DNA of 64,000 nucleotides, from contig NZ_GL622200.1 of assembly GCF_000185305.1 (NCBI RefSeq), positions 1,701,939 through 1,765,938 of the forward strand, in the 5' to 3' direction. Below the pieces are notes generated by a model. It saw only the letters and a program-made list of their open reading frames with translations, did no database searches and was not told where the DNA came from. The position numbers and the translations under genes are program-made. The stretch is from Aggregatibacter segnis ATCC 33393 (GTDB lineage: Bacteria > Pseudomonadota > Gammaproteobacteria > Enterobacterales > Pasteurellaceae). Positions 33,076 to 41,890 of the stretch are shown piece after piece (the first letter of the stretch is position 1; the number at the start of each line of letters is the position of its first letter).

Positions 33076-33917
33076 TGAAAGTCGGATTGGTATTGGAAGG
33101 TGGCGCTATGCGCGGGATGTTCACCGCCGGCGTGTTGGATGTTTTCCTCGATGAACAGATTCACATTGACGGCATTGTAAGCGTGTCCGCCGGTGCATTA
33201 TTCGGTGTGAATTTTCCTTCTAAACAAAAAGGGCGTGTACTGCGCTACAACAAAAAATACCTCAACGACAAACGCTACATGGGCTGGCACAGCCTGTTCA
33301 CCACGGGCAATATCGTCAACAAAGACTTTGCCTTCTATCAATTGCCTTTTGAATTGGACGTGTTCGATCAAGAAGCATTCGCCCGTTCCGGCATCGACTT
33401 TTACACGGTGTTAACCAACGTGGAAAGCGGCGAAGCGGAATATGTGAAAATCCACGATGCCTTTGAGCAAATGGAAACCCTGCGTGCCACCTCCGCCATG
33501 CCTTTCGTGTCAAAAATGGTGGAAATCAATGGTAAGAAATATTTAGACGGTGGCATTGCAGACAGTATTCCGTTGCGTTTCTGCCAACAGTTGGGCTACG
33601 ACAAAATCATCGTCATTCTCACCCGCCCATTGGATTACCGCAAAACGCCGACCAATCCGCTGATTTTTAATGCTTTTTATCGCCGTTACCCAAAACTGGT
33701 CGAACGCCTGACCAACCGCTATGCCGACTATAACCGTGCAGTGGAAGACGTCATTCGTCTTAACGAACAAGGCGAGATTTTTGTTATTCGCCCTTCTGTT
33801 ACGCTGCCTATTCGCCGTATTGAAAAAGACGTCGCCAAAGTGCAGGCAATGTATGACTTAGGGGTGCGTGACGGACAAGACATTCTGCCGGCCCTAAAAG
33901 CCTATCTAGCTAAGTAA
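33075..33917 (+). CDS. Patatin-like phospholipase family protein
   Basis: The 280-residue protein is a serine hydrolase of the patatin/RssA/YjjU type. The oxyanion-hole glycine stretch is VLEGGAMRGMFTAGVLD, the nucleophile elbow is VSVSAGALFG, and the dyad Asp is in YLDGGIADSIPL. No signal peptide is present, so it acts in the cytoplasm. Its lipid substrate is unknown. It overlaps the ygfZ stop by one base. Confidence 0.9.
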   Translation: MKVGLVLEGGAMRGMFTAGVLDVFLDEQIHIDGIVSVSAGALFGVNFPSKQKGRVLRYNKKYLNDKRYMGWHSLFTTGNIVNKDFAFYQLPFELDVFDQEAFARSGIDFYTVLTNVESGEAEYVKIHDAFEQMETLRATSAMPFVSKMVEINGKKYLDGGIADSIPLRFCQQLGYDKIIVILTRPLDYRKTPTNPLIFNAFYRRYPKLVERLTNRYADYNRAVEDVIRLNEQGEIFVIRPSVTLPIRRIEKDVAKVQAMYDLGVRDGQDILPALKAYLAK

Positions 33918-34133
33918 AAACCTGAAAAAAATCCACCGCACTTTTCCCATTTTTCGCACAAATATTATTGCAAAAATGTTAATAATTCTTTAGACTAGCG
34001 CCCGCAAATTTAATTTGTAATTTCATTTATATCGCAAGTTTGTGTATAGGAAATGACAAAGCCCTTCTTTTGAGCCTTTTCTCATTGTTATACCTTCCTT
34101 GTAATACTTTCATTCACCTTAATAGGATAAAAA

Positions 34134-35345
34134 ATGAACGAAGTTTTACAACAGTTCAAACAACAATATTTGATTAAATATTGGAATCCCGTTATCGCCG
34201 TTATCGCCGCCGGTTTAATCTCGGCCTATTATTTCGGCATTACCGGTACGTATTGGGCGGTCACCGGCGAATTTACCCGCTGGGGCGGTCATGCACTACA
34301 AACCTTGGGCATCGATGTGTCCAATTGGAGCTACTACAAAATCATCGGTATGCAAGGCACTATTTTCACCCGTGTTGATGGCGTGATGATCTTAGGCATG
34401 TTTGCCGGTTGTATCTCCGCGGCCTTGTGGGCAAACAACGTGAAATGGCGTAACCAGCCACATAAACGCCGCATTGTACAAGCCTTAATCGGCGGCGCCA
34501 TTGCCGGTTTCGGCGCACGTTTAGCCATGGGCTGTAACCTTGCCTCGTTATTTACCGGCATTCCACAATTTTCCGTGCACGCTTGGTTTTTCACCATTGC
34601 CACAGCCCTTGGAACTTACGCCGGCGTAAAAGTCACTTTATTACCGATGTTCCGTGTGAAATTGGAATTGAAAAAAGGCGCCGCGAAATTACAAGAAAGC
34701 GATCCGAAAAGAGCGCAACGCCGTTTTTGGATCGGCATGATGGTTTTCTTCGCTTACCTCATCGCCTCCTTTTATGTGATGACTCAGTCCGTCAAATTGG
34801 GCTTCGCCATGCTATGCGGTTTAGCTTTCGGTTTACTTATCGAACGTGCGCAAATCTGCTTCACATCGGCTTTCCGTGATCTTTGGGTAACCGGCCGCGC
34901 TTACATGGCAAAAGCCATTATTTTCGGCATTCTTGCAGGCACCATCGGTGTGTTTAGTTACATTCAATTAGGCGTTCCGGCAAAAATCATGTGGGCGGGT
35001 CCAAATGCGATTATCGGTGGTTTATTATTCGGTTTCGGCATTGTATTAGCCGGCGGTTGTGAAACCGGTTGGATGTACCGCGCGATGGAAGGCCAAGTAC
35101 ATTTTATGTGGGTGGGTATCGGCAACGTTATCGGTTCTACCTATCTCGCCTACGCTTGGGATGATTTGGCACCGGCATTGGCGCTTGACTACGAAAAACT
35201 GAACTTACTGAAAGAATTTGGTCCGGTCGGCGGATTATTGGTGAACTACGGTTTATTGATCGTCTGCTTAATCGCTGTCGTCTGGTGGGAAAAACGCTTT
35301 CTTGCCAAAGCAAAAGCCAAAATCGCCGCTCTCGCACAGGCGTAA
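34134..35345 (+). CDS. yedE: YedE/YeeE-family membrane protein (putative selenium or sulfur transporter)
   Basis: The 403-residue protein has about ten membrane helices and two cysteine motifs, FGARLAMGCNLASLFTG and VLAGGCETGWMYRAMEG, typical of the YeeE/YedE (TsuA-like) family. In that family, cysteines relay thiosulfate or a selenium/sulfur compound through the membrane. Length and the adjacent yedF match the E. coli yedE-yedF pair, which co-occurs with selenium use. Substrate is inferred only. An AATAGGATAAAA sequence precedes the ATG. Confidence 0.9.
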   Translation: MNEVLQQFKQQYLIKYWNPVIAVIAAGLISAYYFGITGTYWAVTGEFTRWGGHALQTLGIDVSNWSYYKIIGMQGTIFTRVDGVMILGMFAGCISAALWANNVKWRNQPHKRRIVQALIGGAIAGFGARLAMGCNLASLFTGIPQFSVHAWFFTIATALGTYAGVKVTLLPMFRVKLELKKGAAKLQESDPKRAQRRFWIGMMVFFAYLIASFYVMTQSVKLGFAMLCGLAFGLLIERAQICFTSAFRDLWVTGRAYMAKAIIFGILAGTIGVFSYIQLGVPAKIMWAGPNAIIGGLLFGFGIVLAGGCETGWMYRAMEGQVHFMWVGIGNVIGSTYLAYAWDDLAPALALDYEKLNLLKEFGPVGGLLVNYGLLIVCLIAVVWWEKRFLAKAKAKIAALAQA

Positions 35346-35396
35346 AAGTGCGGTTTGATTTGACGTTATTTTTATTTCACAGAAGGAAAACACATT

Positions 35397-35666
35397 ATGG
35401 CATTTACCGTTGTACACAAACTAGATAAAGATCCCAAAGACATCGTTCCGGATTACACCATCGACACCGTGGGCGAGCCTTGTCCCTATCCTGCCATCGT
35501 CATGTTAGAAAGCATGCCTGAACTCAAAGAAGGGGAAGTGTTGGAATTGTTAAGCGACTGCGCACAATCCATCAACAACATTCCGGTGGACACTAAAAAC
35601 CACGGTTATACTTTATTAAGCGTGGAACAAGATGGCACAAAATTACGTTATTTGATTCAGCGTTAA
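35397..35666 (+). CDS. yedF: TusA/SirA-like protein YedF
   Basis: An 89-residue sulfurtransferase-fold protein with the conserved VGEPCPYPAIVMLE motif holding the persulfide-carrying cysteine. It then has LLSDCAQSINNIPVDTKNHGYT, almost identical in pattern to E. coli YedF. It probably accepts sulfur or selenium from the YedE membrane protein encoded 51 nt upstream. Ends at a clear terminator. Confidence 0.93.
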   Translation: MAFTVVHKLDKDPKDIVPDYTIDTVGEPCPYPAIVMLESMPELKEGEVLELLSDCAQSINNIPVDTKNHGYTLLSVEQDGTKLRYLIQR

Positions 35667-35683
35667 TCAATGTTCAGAAAAGT

Positions 35684-35713
35684 AAAAGCCCGTTTGATAC
35701 GGGCTTTATTTTT
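35684..35713 (+). terminator. Intrinsic terminator of yedE-yedF
   Basis: AAAGCCCGT pairs with ACGGGCTTT around a small loop, followed by ATTTTTT, 18 nt past the yedF stop. Confidence 0.88.
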
Positions 35714-35865
35714 TCCCAAAAGAAAGGATGAGATAAGTTCTTTAAAAAATTGACTAAACCTATCAAAAAATTTGCCTATTTCCTCAACAATTTGTCCGAA
35801 AAAAACGCTAAAATAAGCAGCTTTTTTAATATTCATCGCTATAACATTTATTTCGGGAGAACAAG

Positions 35866-37677
35866 ATGGAAGCTCAGGGGGCGGGTGATTTAATTCGCGT
35901 TGTCACGTTATTAGGTGCGGCTGTTGTGGCGGTGCCATTATTTAAACGCATCGGTTTAGGGTCGGTGCTGGGGTATTTAGCTGCCGGCTTAATTATCGGC
36001 CCCTTCGGGTTGAAATTAGTGACCGATTCTCACGCCATTTTGCACATTGCAGAATTTGGTGTGGTGATGTTCCTGTTCATGATTGGTTTGGAAATGAAAC
36101 CGTCCCATTTATGGAGCTTACGCAAACAAATTTTCGGGCTAGGCAGTTTACAAGTGGTGATATCCGCTCTGTTAATGACCCTCGTTTCCGTACAATTCGG
36201 CATTTCTTGGGAGGTGGCCTTTATTTGTTCTTCCGGTTTCGTGCTTACCTCCACCGCCATCGTGATGCAAGTGTTGGGAGAACGTAAACGCCTGTCCACC
36301 CGCCCGGGACAAAAAATGGTATCAATCTTATTATTTGAAGATTTGCTGATCGTGCCGTTACTGGCTATTGTGACCTACCTTTCCCCACTCGAAACCGAAA
36401 GCACCATATCTTGGTGGGAATCCGCCACAATCGCTTTAGTTGCGTTGGCTATGCTTGTGCTTATTGGACGTTTCATTTTGAATCCGGTATTCCGTATTTT
36501 AGCCGACTCCAAAGCTCGCGAAGTGATGACCGCCGCCGCCTTATTTGTGGTATTGGGCTCGGCATTACTGATGGAAGAAGCGGGCTTATCACAAGCCATG
36601 GGCGCTTTTGTTGCCGGTGTCATGCTGTCGGAATCGGCTTTCCGCCATCAATTGGAAGCAGACATTGAACCGTTCCGTGGTTTATTGTTAGGGCTATTTT
36701 TCCTCGGGGTGGGAATGTCACTCAATCTCACCGTCGTGGCTGAAAACTGGATGCTAATTGGCATCGGTGTATTCGCCTTAATGCTGACAAAAGGTATCTG
36801 TATTTATCTCGTTGCCCGCGCAGCAAAAAGCACACACAAAACGGCGATGGAACGTGCTTTGCTCATGGCTCAAGGTGGGGAATTTGCTTTTGTTTTGTTT
36901 GCTCAAGCCTTCAACCAAAAAGTTATTGATGAAACCGTCAATGCCAACATGACCGCAATCGTTGTGCTGTCCATGGTGTTAACGCCTATTATGTTGGTTT
37001 TGTATGAAAAATTCGCACCCAAACCGACTGCAGAAGAATTACCTGCCGATGAAATCGACGAACAACATCCGATTCTCATCGTCGGCATGGGACGTTTTGG
37101 TCAAATCGTGAATGACTTATTGCGCTTAAGCGGCTATGCCACCACCGTTGTTGATTTGAACCCGGACATGATCAAAGGCTTCAATGAATACGGCATTAAA
37201 TCCTATTTTGGCGACGCATCTCGCCGTGAATTTCTTATCGCTGCCGGTTTAGAACAAGCCGAAATATTGGTCATCGCCATTAATAATAAAGAACAAGCAG
37301 AAAACATCGTGCACTTTGCTCGTGAAGTGAATCCGAACATTAAAATCATTGCTCGTGCTTACGACCGTTTCAGCACCTTTGCCTTACACGAAGCCGGCGC
37401 AGACGAAATTATCCGTGAAACCTTCGATGCCGCCGTGCGTGCGGGTAAACGCGCGCTGGAAACATTAGGCATGGAGCCGGAATTAGTGAAAGAAATCGGC
37501 GACTATTATTTTGATGCGGATCGCCATGAAGTCGCCCTCATGTCACAGGTTTATGATCCCAACATGGGGTTATTCCAAAACCCGCTCATGCGTGATATTG
37601 CCCGCGAATGCGATCAAAAAATGGCGGCCGATATCCAAGAAATCATTCTGAGAGCGAAGGAAAAAGAAGAGGAATAA
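35866..37677 (+). CDS. Kef-type K+/H+ antiporter (CPA2 family)
   Basis: The 603-residue protein has an N-terminal Na+/H+-exchanger domain of about 12 helices (GSVLGYLAAGLIIGPFGLKL; EFGVVMFLFMIGLEM; ILLFEDLLIVPLLAI). A C-terminal RCK domain has a Rossmann motif, VGMGRFGQIVNDLLR, about residue 405. This is the layout of KefB/KefC, which release K+ under glutathione-adduct control to protect against electrophiles. KefB and KefC cannot be told apart by eye, and no KefF/KefG ancillary gene is adjacent. AGGGAGAAC-type sequence (TCGGGAGAACAAG) precedes the ATG. Confidence 0.9.
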   Translation: MEAQGAGDLIRVVTLLGAAVVAVPLFKRIGLGSVLGYLAAGLIIGPFGLKLVTDSHAILHIAEFGVVMFLFMIGLEMKPSHLWSLRKQIFGLGSLQVVISALLMTLVSVQFGISWEVAFICSSGFVLTSTAIVMQVLGERKRLSTRPGQKMVSILLFEDLLIVPLLAIVTYLSPLETESTISWWESATIALVALAMLVLIGRFILNPVFRILADSKAREVMTAAALFVVLGSALLMEEAGLSQAMGAFVAGVMLSESAFRHQLEADIEPFRGLLLGLFFLGVGMSLNLTVVAENWMLIGIGVFALMLTKGICIYLVARAAKSTHKTAMERALLMAQGGEFAFVLFAQAFNQKVIDETVNANMTAIVVLSMVLTPIMLVLYEKFAPKPTAEELPADEIDEQHPILIVGMGRFGQIVNDLLRLSGYATTVVDLNPDMIKGFNEYGIKSYFGDASRREFLIAAGLEQAEILVIAINNKEQAENIVHFAREVNPNIKIIARAYDRFSTFALHEAGADEIIRETFDAAVRAGKRALETLGMEPELVKEIGDYYFDADRHEVALMSQVYDPNMGLFQNPLMRDIARECDQKMAADIQEIILRAKEKEEE

Positions 37678-37692
37678 AACATCGCAAAAACA

Positions 37693-37729
37693 GACCGCAC
37701 TTTACGTCCTAAAGTGCGGTCGTTTTTTT
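37693..37729 (+). terminator. Paired-USS terminator after the Kef antiporter gene
   Basis: GACCGCACTTTA and TAAAGTGCGGTC form a perfect 12-bp stem with a short loop and a run of T. A model example of an uptake signal doubling as a terminator. Confidence 0.92.
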
Positions 37730-37770
37730 ATCTGTTTTTATGTCAATTTTCCTCTCACAGCAAAATCCGC

Positions 37771-37799
37771 TGGAAACCCACCGCACTTTATGGTATAAA
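37771..37799 (+). promoter_or_regulatory. Probable promoter of rpsB-tsf
   Basis: TGGAAA (37771-37776), 17-nt spacer, then extended -10 TGGTATAAA (-10 hexamer 37794-37799). A GC-rich discriminator (GCACGCCG) follows, as in stringently controlled ribosomal promoters. Confidence 0.5.
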
Positions 37800-37861
37800 G
37801 CACGCCGTTATTTTGCTGTTTAAAAGTAACGTTTATTTTTTAATCAATTTACTAAAACACA

Positions 37862-37929
37862 CACATATCAGAAAGGCTAAATCGGGGTGCCAAACGGTCG
37901 ATTGGCTGGATATGTGGAGGCTAAACCCC
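37862..37929 (+). promoter_or_regulatory. Structured rpsB (S2) mRNA leader
   Basis: CACATATC (37862-37869) pairs with GATATGTG (37909-37916). Inside it AATCG (37880-37884) pairs with CGATT (37899-37903). The loop GGGGT (37884-37888) can pair with ACCCC (37925-37929) just before the ribosome-binding site, forming a pseudoknot. This fits the gammaproteobacterial S2 leader, where excess S2 represses its own translation. Confidence 0.6.
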
Positions 37930-37948
37930 AAACAAAAGGAAAATTATT

Positions 37949-38671
37949 ATGGCACAAGTTTCTATGCGCGATATGCTTCAAGCAGGCGTTCACTTCGGTC
38001 ACCAAACTCGTTACTGGAACCCAAAAATGAAACCATTCATTTTCGGACCACGCAACGGCGTTCATATCATCAACCTTGAAAAAACCGTTCCAATGTTCAA
38101 CGCAGCATTAGCTGAGTTAACCCGCATTGCGAGCAACAACGGTAAAGTATTATTCGTTGGTACCAAACGCGCAGCAACCGATGCAGTGCAAGCAGCAGCA
38201 TTAGACTGTCAACAATACTATGTAAACCACCGTTGGTTAGGCGGTATGTTGACCAACTGGAAAACAGTTCGTCAATCCATCAAACGTTTAAAAGATTTAG
38301 AAACTCAATCTCAAGACGGCACTTTCGACAAATTAACCAAAAAAGAAGCGTTAATGCGTACCCGTGAGATGGAAAAACTTGAATTAAGCCTTGGCGGTAT
38401 CAAAGAGATGGGCGGTCTTCCGGATGCATTATTCGTTATCGGTGCAGACCACGAACATATCGCAGTGAAAGAAGCAAACAACTTAGGTATTCCTGTATTT
38501 GCTATCGTTGATACTAACTCTAGCCCGGACGGCGTAGATTTCGTTATCCCAGGTAACGATGACGCAGCACGTGCAATTCAACTTTATCTTTCTTCTGCTG
38601 TTGCTGCGATCAAAGAAGGTCGTGGTAACGAAGAAGCGGTTGCTGAAGAATTAGCGCAAGCCGCAGAATAA
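37949..38671 (+). CDS. rpsB: 30S ribosomal protein S2
   Basis: The 240-residue protein starts [20 protein letters not shown] and contains [35 protein letters not shown] and [19 protein letters not shown], all diagnostic of S2. It joins the small subunit late and is needed for S1 binding. AAAGGAAAATTATT precedes the ATG. A structured leader probably gives feedback control. tsf follows in the same operon. Confidence 0.99.
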   Translation: MAQVSMRDMLQAGVHFGHQTRYWNPKMKPFIFGPRNGVHIINLEKTVPMFNAALAELTRIASNNGKVLFVGTKRAATDAVQAAALDCQQYYVNHRWLGGMLTNWKTVRQSIKRLKDLETQSQDGTFDKLTKKEALMRTREMEKLELSLGGIKEMGGLPDALFVIGADHEHIAVKEANNLGIPVFAIVDTNSSPDGVDFVIPGNDDAARAIQLYLSSAVAAIKEGRGNEEAVAEELAQAAE

Positions 38672-38727
38672 TTCTGGCGATTGCGATAAGGCGTAAGCCC
38701 TTATTAATCAGACGATTAATTAATGAG

Positions 38728-38757
38728 CAGGGGGCTAAATAGCTCCCTGTATTTTTT
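38728..38757 (+). terminator. Hairpin with T tract between rpsB and tsf
   Basis: CAGGG-GGCTA/TAGC-TCCCTG stem followed by ATTTTTT. As in other bacteria it probably attenuates rather than blocks tsf transcription. An imperfect USS pair (38763-38793) follows it. Confidence 0.7.
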
Positions 38758-38812
38758 AGAGCTAAAAGTGTGGTCTTTTTCCACCGCACTTTAACCGACA
38801 GAGGATTTTAAA

Positions 38813-39661
38813 ATGGCTGAAATCACAGCATCATTAGTAAAAGAACTGCGTGAACGTACCGGCGCAGGCATGATGGAATGTAAAAAAGCATTAGTTGAAG
38901 CAAACGGCGACATCGAATTAGCTATCGACAACATGCGTAAATCTGGTCAAGCAAAAGCGGCGAAAAAAGCAGGCCGTGTTGCAGCTGAAGGTGTTATCCT
39001 TGCTCGCGTACAAAATGGTTTCGGTGTATTAGTTGAAATGAACTGCGAAACTGACTTCGTAGCAAAAGATGCCGGCTTCTTAGGTTTAGCCAACGAAGTG
39101 GCTGATTTCGCAGCAGCAAACAAAGGTGCAACCATCGAACAACTTCAAGCACAATTTGAAGAAAAACGTGCTGCATTAGTGGCGAAAATCGGTGAAAACA
39201 TGACCATCCGTCGTGTTGCTTACATCGAAGGCGATGTTGTAGGTTCTTACCTACACGGCGCGAAAATCGGTGTATTAGTGGCTGGTAAAGGTGCAGACGA
39301 TGAATTGTTAAAACACATCGCAATGCACGTTGCAGCAAGCCGCCCAGACTACGTTAACCCAAGCGACGTTCCGGCTGAAGTGGTTGAACACGAACGTAAC
39401 ATCCAAGTGGATATCGCAATGCAATCCGGTAAACCACGCGAAATCGCAGAAAAAATGGTTGAAGGCCGTATGAAGAAATTCACCGGTGAAGTTTCTTTAA
39501 CTGGCCAACCATTCGTCATGGATCCGTCTAAATCCGTTGGCGATTTGTTAAAAGAAAAAGGTGCCGACATCTCTAACTTCATCCGCTTAGAAGTGGGCGA
39601 AGGTATCGAGAAAGTGGAAACCGACTTCGCTGCAGAAGTAGCGGCAATGTCCAAAGCTTAA
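38813..39661 (+). CDS. tsf: Elongation factor Ts
   Basis: The 282-residue nucleotide-exchange factor regenerates EF-Tu-GTP. Hallmarks are [20 protein letters not shown] (N-terminal UBA-like domain), [20 protein letters not shown], and [12 protein letters not shown], which includes the TDF contact to EF-Tu. Length matches E. coli EF-Ts (283). An AGAGGATTTTAAA site precedes the ATG. The gene is followed by a strong terminator. Confidence 0.99.
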   Translation: MAEITASLVKELRERTGAGMMECKKALVEANGDIELAIDNMRKSGQAKAAKKAGRVAAEGVILARVQNGFGVLVEMNCETDFVAKDAGFLGLANEVADFAAANKGATIEQLQAQFEEKRAALVAKIGENMTIRRVAYIEGDVVGSYLHGAKIGVLVAGKGADDELLKHIAMHVAASRPDYVNPSDVPAEVVEHERNIQVDIAMQSGKPREIAEKMVEGRMKKFTGEVSLTGQPFVMDPSKSVGDLLKEKGADISNFIRLEVGEGIEKVETDFAAEVAAMSKA

Positions 39662-39675
39662 TTGAACATTTGAGC

Positions 39676-39705
39676 AAAAAAGCAGGTGTCAAAGCCTGCT
39701 TTTTT
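39676..39705 (+). terminator. Intrinsic terminator of rpsB-tsf
   Basis: AAAAAGCAGG pairs with CCTGCTTTTTT across an 8-nt loop, 15 nt past the tsf stop. Confidence 0.92.
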
Positions 39706-39819
39706 ATTGCCTGTTGTTCCGAAATCCTCCTTGCAGCAATTCTGTTATATTCCATTTCCTTTTCTTCTAAAATCGCCTACAAAATCCCACAAAGTGCGGT
39801 GGGAAATCTGCTAAAATAA

Positions 39820-40563
39820 ATGCCGGTTTTTTATCGACGAAAGGGCGACATCATCGAAAATTGGCAACGCGGTTTCGTACTACATCGCAAATCTTACAGC
39901 GAAACCAGTTTATTGGTAGATTTACTCACCGAAGATTTCGGGCGTATCAGCGTATTGGCAAAAGGCGCACGGGCAAAGCGCTCCATGTTAAAAGGCGTGC
40001 TACAACCCTTTACACCGCTCCTGCTACGTTGGAGCGGGCGTGGTGACCTGAAAATCCTGACCAAAGCAGAACCTGCCGCCATTGCCTTACCCTTACAAAA
40101 TGTTGCCTTATACAGCGGATTTTATTTAAACGAACTCATTTGCCGCGTATTGGAACCGGAAACAGCCTATCCGCAATTGTTCCAACACTATTTGCAATGT
40201 TTAACGCAATTAGCCTTATCACAAACTCACGTGGAGCCTGCGCTACGCACCTTTGAATTTCAACTCTTGCGCACCTTAGGCTATGGCATTGATTTCACTC
40301 ATTGTGCCGGCTCCGGTAAAGCCGTGGAAGCGGACATGACCTATCGTTACCGCGAAGAAAAAGGCTTTATTGCTTCCTTAATCAAGGATAATTTAACCTT
40401 TTACGGGCGGGAATTATTGGCCTTTGAACAAACCCAATTTGACGAACCCTCTGTATTATCGGCAGCCAAACGCTTCACGCGCATTGCATTAAAACCGTAT
40501 TTAGGCGACAAGCCCTTGAAAAGCCGAGAATTATTCACCCAACACAGCTTATATTCAAAATAA
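39820..40563 (+). CDS. recO: DNA repair protein RecO
   Basis: RecO loads RecA onto SSB-coated single-stranded DNA with RecR. The N-terminal OB fold ([39 protein letters not shown]) and the helical domain ([39 protein letters not shown]) match E. coli RecO closely. The coordinates use the only standard start, ATG 39820, which adds 11 residues before the point where E. coli RecO begins. A GAAAGGG ribosome site sits before ATC codons at 39850/39853, so the real start may be ATC at 39853 (236 residues). The gene is followed by rlmD after 1 nt. Confidence 0.93.
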   Translation: MPVFYRRKGDIIENWQRGFVLHRKSYSETSLLVDLLTEDFGRISVLAKGARAKRSMLKGVLQPFTPLLLRWSGRGDLKILTKAEPAAIALPLQNVALYSGFYLNELICRVLEPETAYPQLFQHYLQCLTQLALSQTHVEPALRTFEFQLLRTLGYGIDFTHCAGSGKAVEADMTYRYREEKGFIASLIKDNLTFYGRELLAFEQTQFDEPSVLSAAKRFTRIALKPYLGDKPLKSRELFTQHSLYSK

Positions 40564-40564
40564 C

Positions 40565-41881
40565 ATGGCATTACTTTACAGCGACAACAAACCAAAGAAA
40601 AAGACCGCAAATTTCACCGCACACATTCTTGATTTAGATTATCAAGGCTTAGGTGTGGCTAAAATCAACGGCAAAACCTGGTTTATTGAAAACGCGTTGC
40701 CGCAAGAAAGCGTAGAGGTTCGCGTATTGGAAGAAAAACGCCAATACGGTCAAGGCGTAGCGCAGCGTATTTTACGCCCAAGTCCTCAGCGCCAAACACC
40801 GCCATGCGTTTATTTTGAACAATGCGGGGGATGCCAAAATCAACACATTCCTATTGAATTACAACGTTCTGCCAAGCAAACCGCATTGGTTCAACGCTTA
40901 TCCCGTTTACAGCCGGTGCCTATTCATTTCATGCCGTTATTGCAAGGCGAACCTTGGCATTACCGCCGTCGGGTACGCTTAAGTGTGTTGTTGGACAGTA
41001 AAAATCGTAAACTGAATATCGGCTTACGGCGTAAAAATTCACAGCAAATTATTCCGATTGAACATTGTTTGGTGTTGGAACAGCCGCTGAATGATTTATT
41101 GCCCAAACTGACCGCACTTTTCTCGCAATGGTCAATGCCACAACAGCTGGGGCATATTGAACTTGTTGCGGCAGACAATGGCATCGCCATGTTATTACGC
41201 CATATAAAAAACGTCGGTGAAACCGACCGCACTTTATTATTACGGTTTGCCGAACAACACCAACTCATGTTATTTGTACAAGAACATGACAGCATTGAAC
41301 ATTGGTATGGCGAACAGCCTTATTACCGTTTGGGCGATGACATCACGTTGCAATTTGATATTCGCGATTTCATTCAAATTAATGCACAATTAAACCGTCA
41401 AATGATCGCAACAGCGTTAGACTGGTTGGAGCTTAATCCACAGGATCATGTGTTAGATTTGTTCTGTGGTATGGGCAACTTCACCTTACCGCTAAGTCGC
41501 AAAGTAAAAAGTGCGGTAGGAATTGAAGGTGTTTCTGCGATGGTGGAAAAAGCCCGCGCCAATGCCGAACGAAACGGTTGTCATAATGTCCAATTTTACC
41601 GGACTGATTTGGATAAACCCTTTATCAGTCAAGCGTGGGCGCAGCAACCCTTCAATAAAATTTTGCTCGACCCACCACGCACAGGCGCGGCATTTGCTTT
41701 AAATGCACTCTGTCAGTTACAGGCTGAAAGCATTCTGTATGTTTCTTGCAATCCTGCAACACTCGTGCGAGATACGGAAATCTTGCGTGACGCAGGCTAC
41801 CAATTGGATAAAGTCGCCATGATCGATATGTTCCCGCAAACCGGTCATTTGGAGTCGATAAGTTTATTTCGAAAAAGATAA
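40565..41881 (+). CDS. rlmD: 23S rRNA (uracil(1939)-C5)-methyltransferase RlmD
   Basis: The 438-residue enzyme makes m5U1939 in 23S rRNA from SAM. An N-terminal TRAM domain (residues about 15-70) is followed by the 4Fe-4S ligands in CVYFEQCGGCQ, then LDLFCGMGNFTLPLS (SAM motif), LLDPPRTGA and the nucleophile cysteine in LYVSCNPATLVRD. Formerly RumA. It begins 1 nt after recO and lies 9 nt before relA. The rlmD-relA order is as in E. coli. Confidence 0.97.
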   Translation: MALLYSDNKPKKKTANFTAHILDLDYQGLGVAKINGKTWFIENALPQESVEVRVLEEKRQYGQGVAQRILRPSPQRQTPPCVYFEQCGGCQNQHIPIELQRSAKQTALVQRLSRLQPVPIHFMPLLQGEPWHYRRRVRLSVLLDSKNRKLNIGLRRKNSQQIIPIEHCLVLEQPLNDLLPKLTALFSQWSMPQQLGHIELVAADNGIAMLLRHIKNVGETDRTLLLRFAEQHQLMLFVQEHDSIEHWYGEQPYYRLGDDITLQFDIRDFIQINAQLNRQMIATALDWLELNPQDHVLDLFCGMGNFTLPLSRKVKSAVGIEGVSAMVEKARANAERNGCHNVQFYRTDLDKPFISQAWAQQPFNKILLDPPRTGAAFALNALCQLQAESILYVSCNPATLVRDTEILRDAGYQLDKVAMIDMFPQTGHLESISLFRKR

Positions 41882-41890
41882 GGATTCGTT

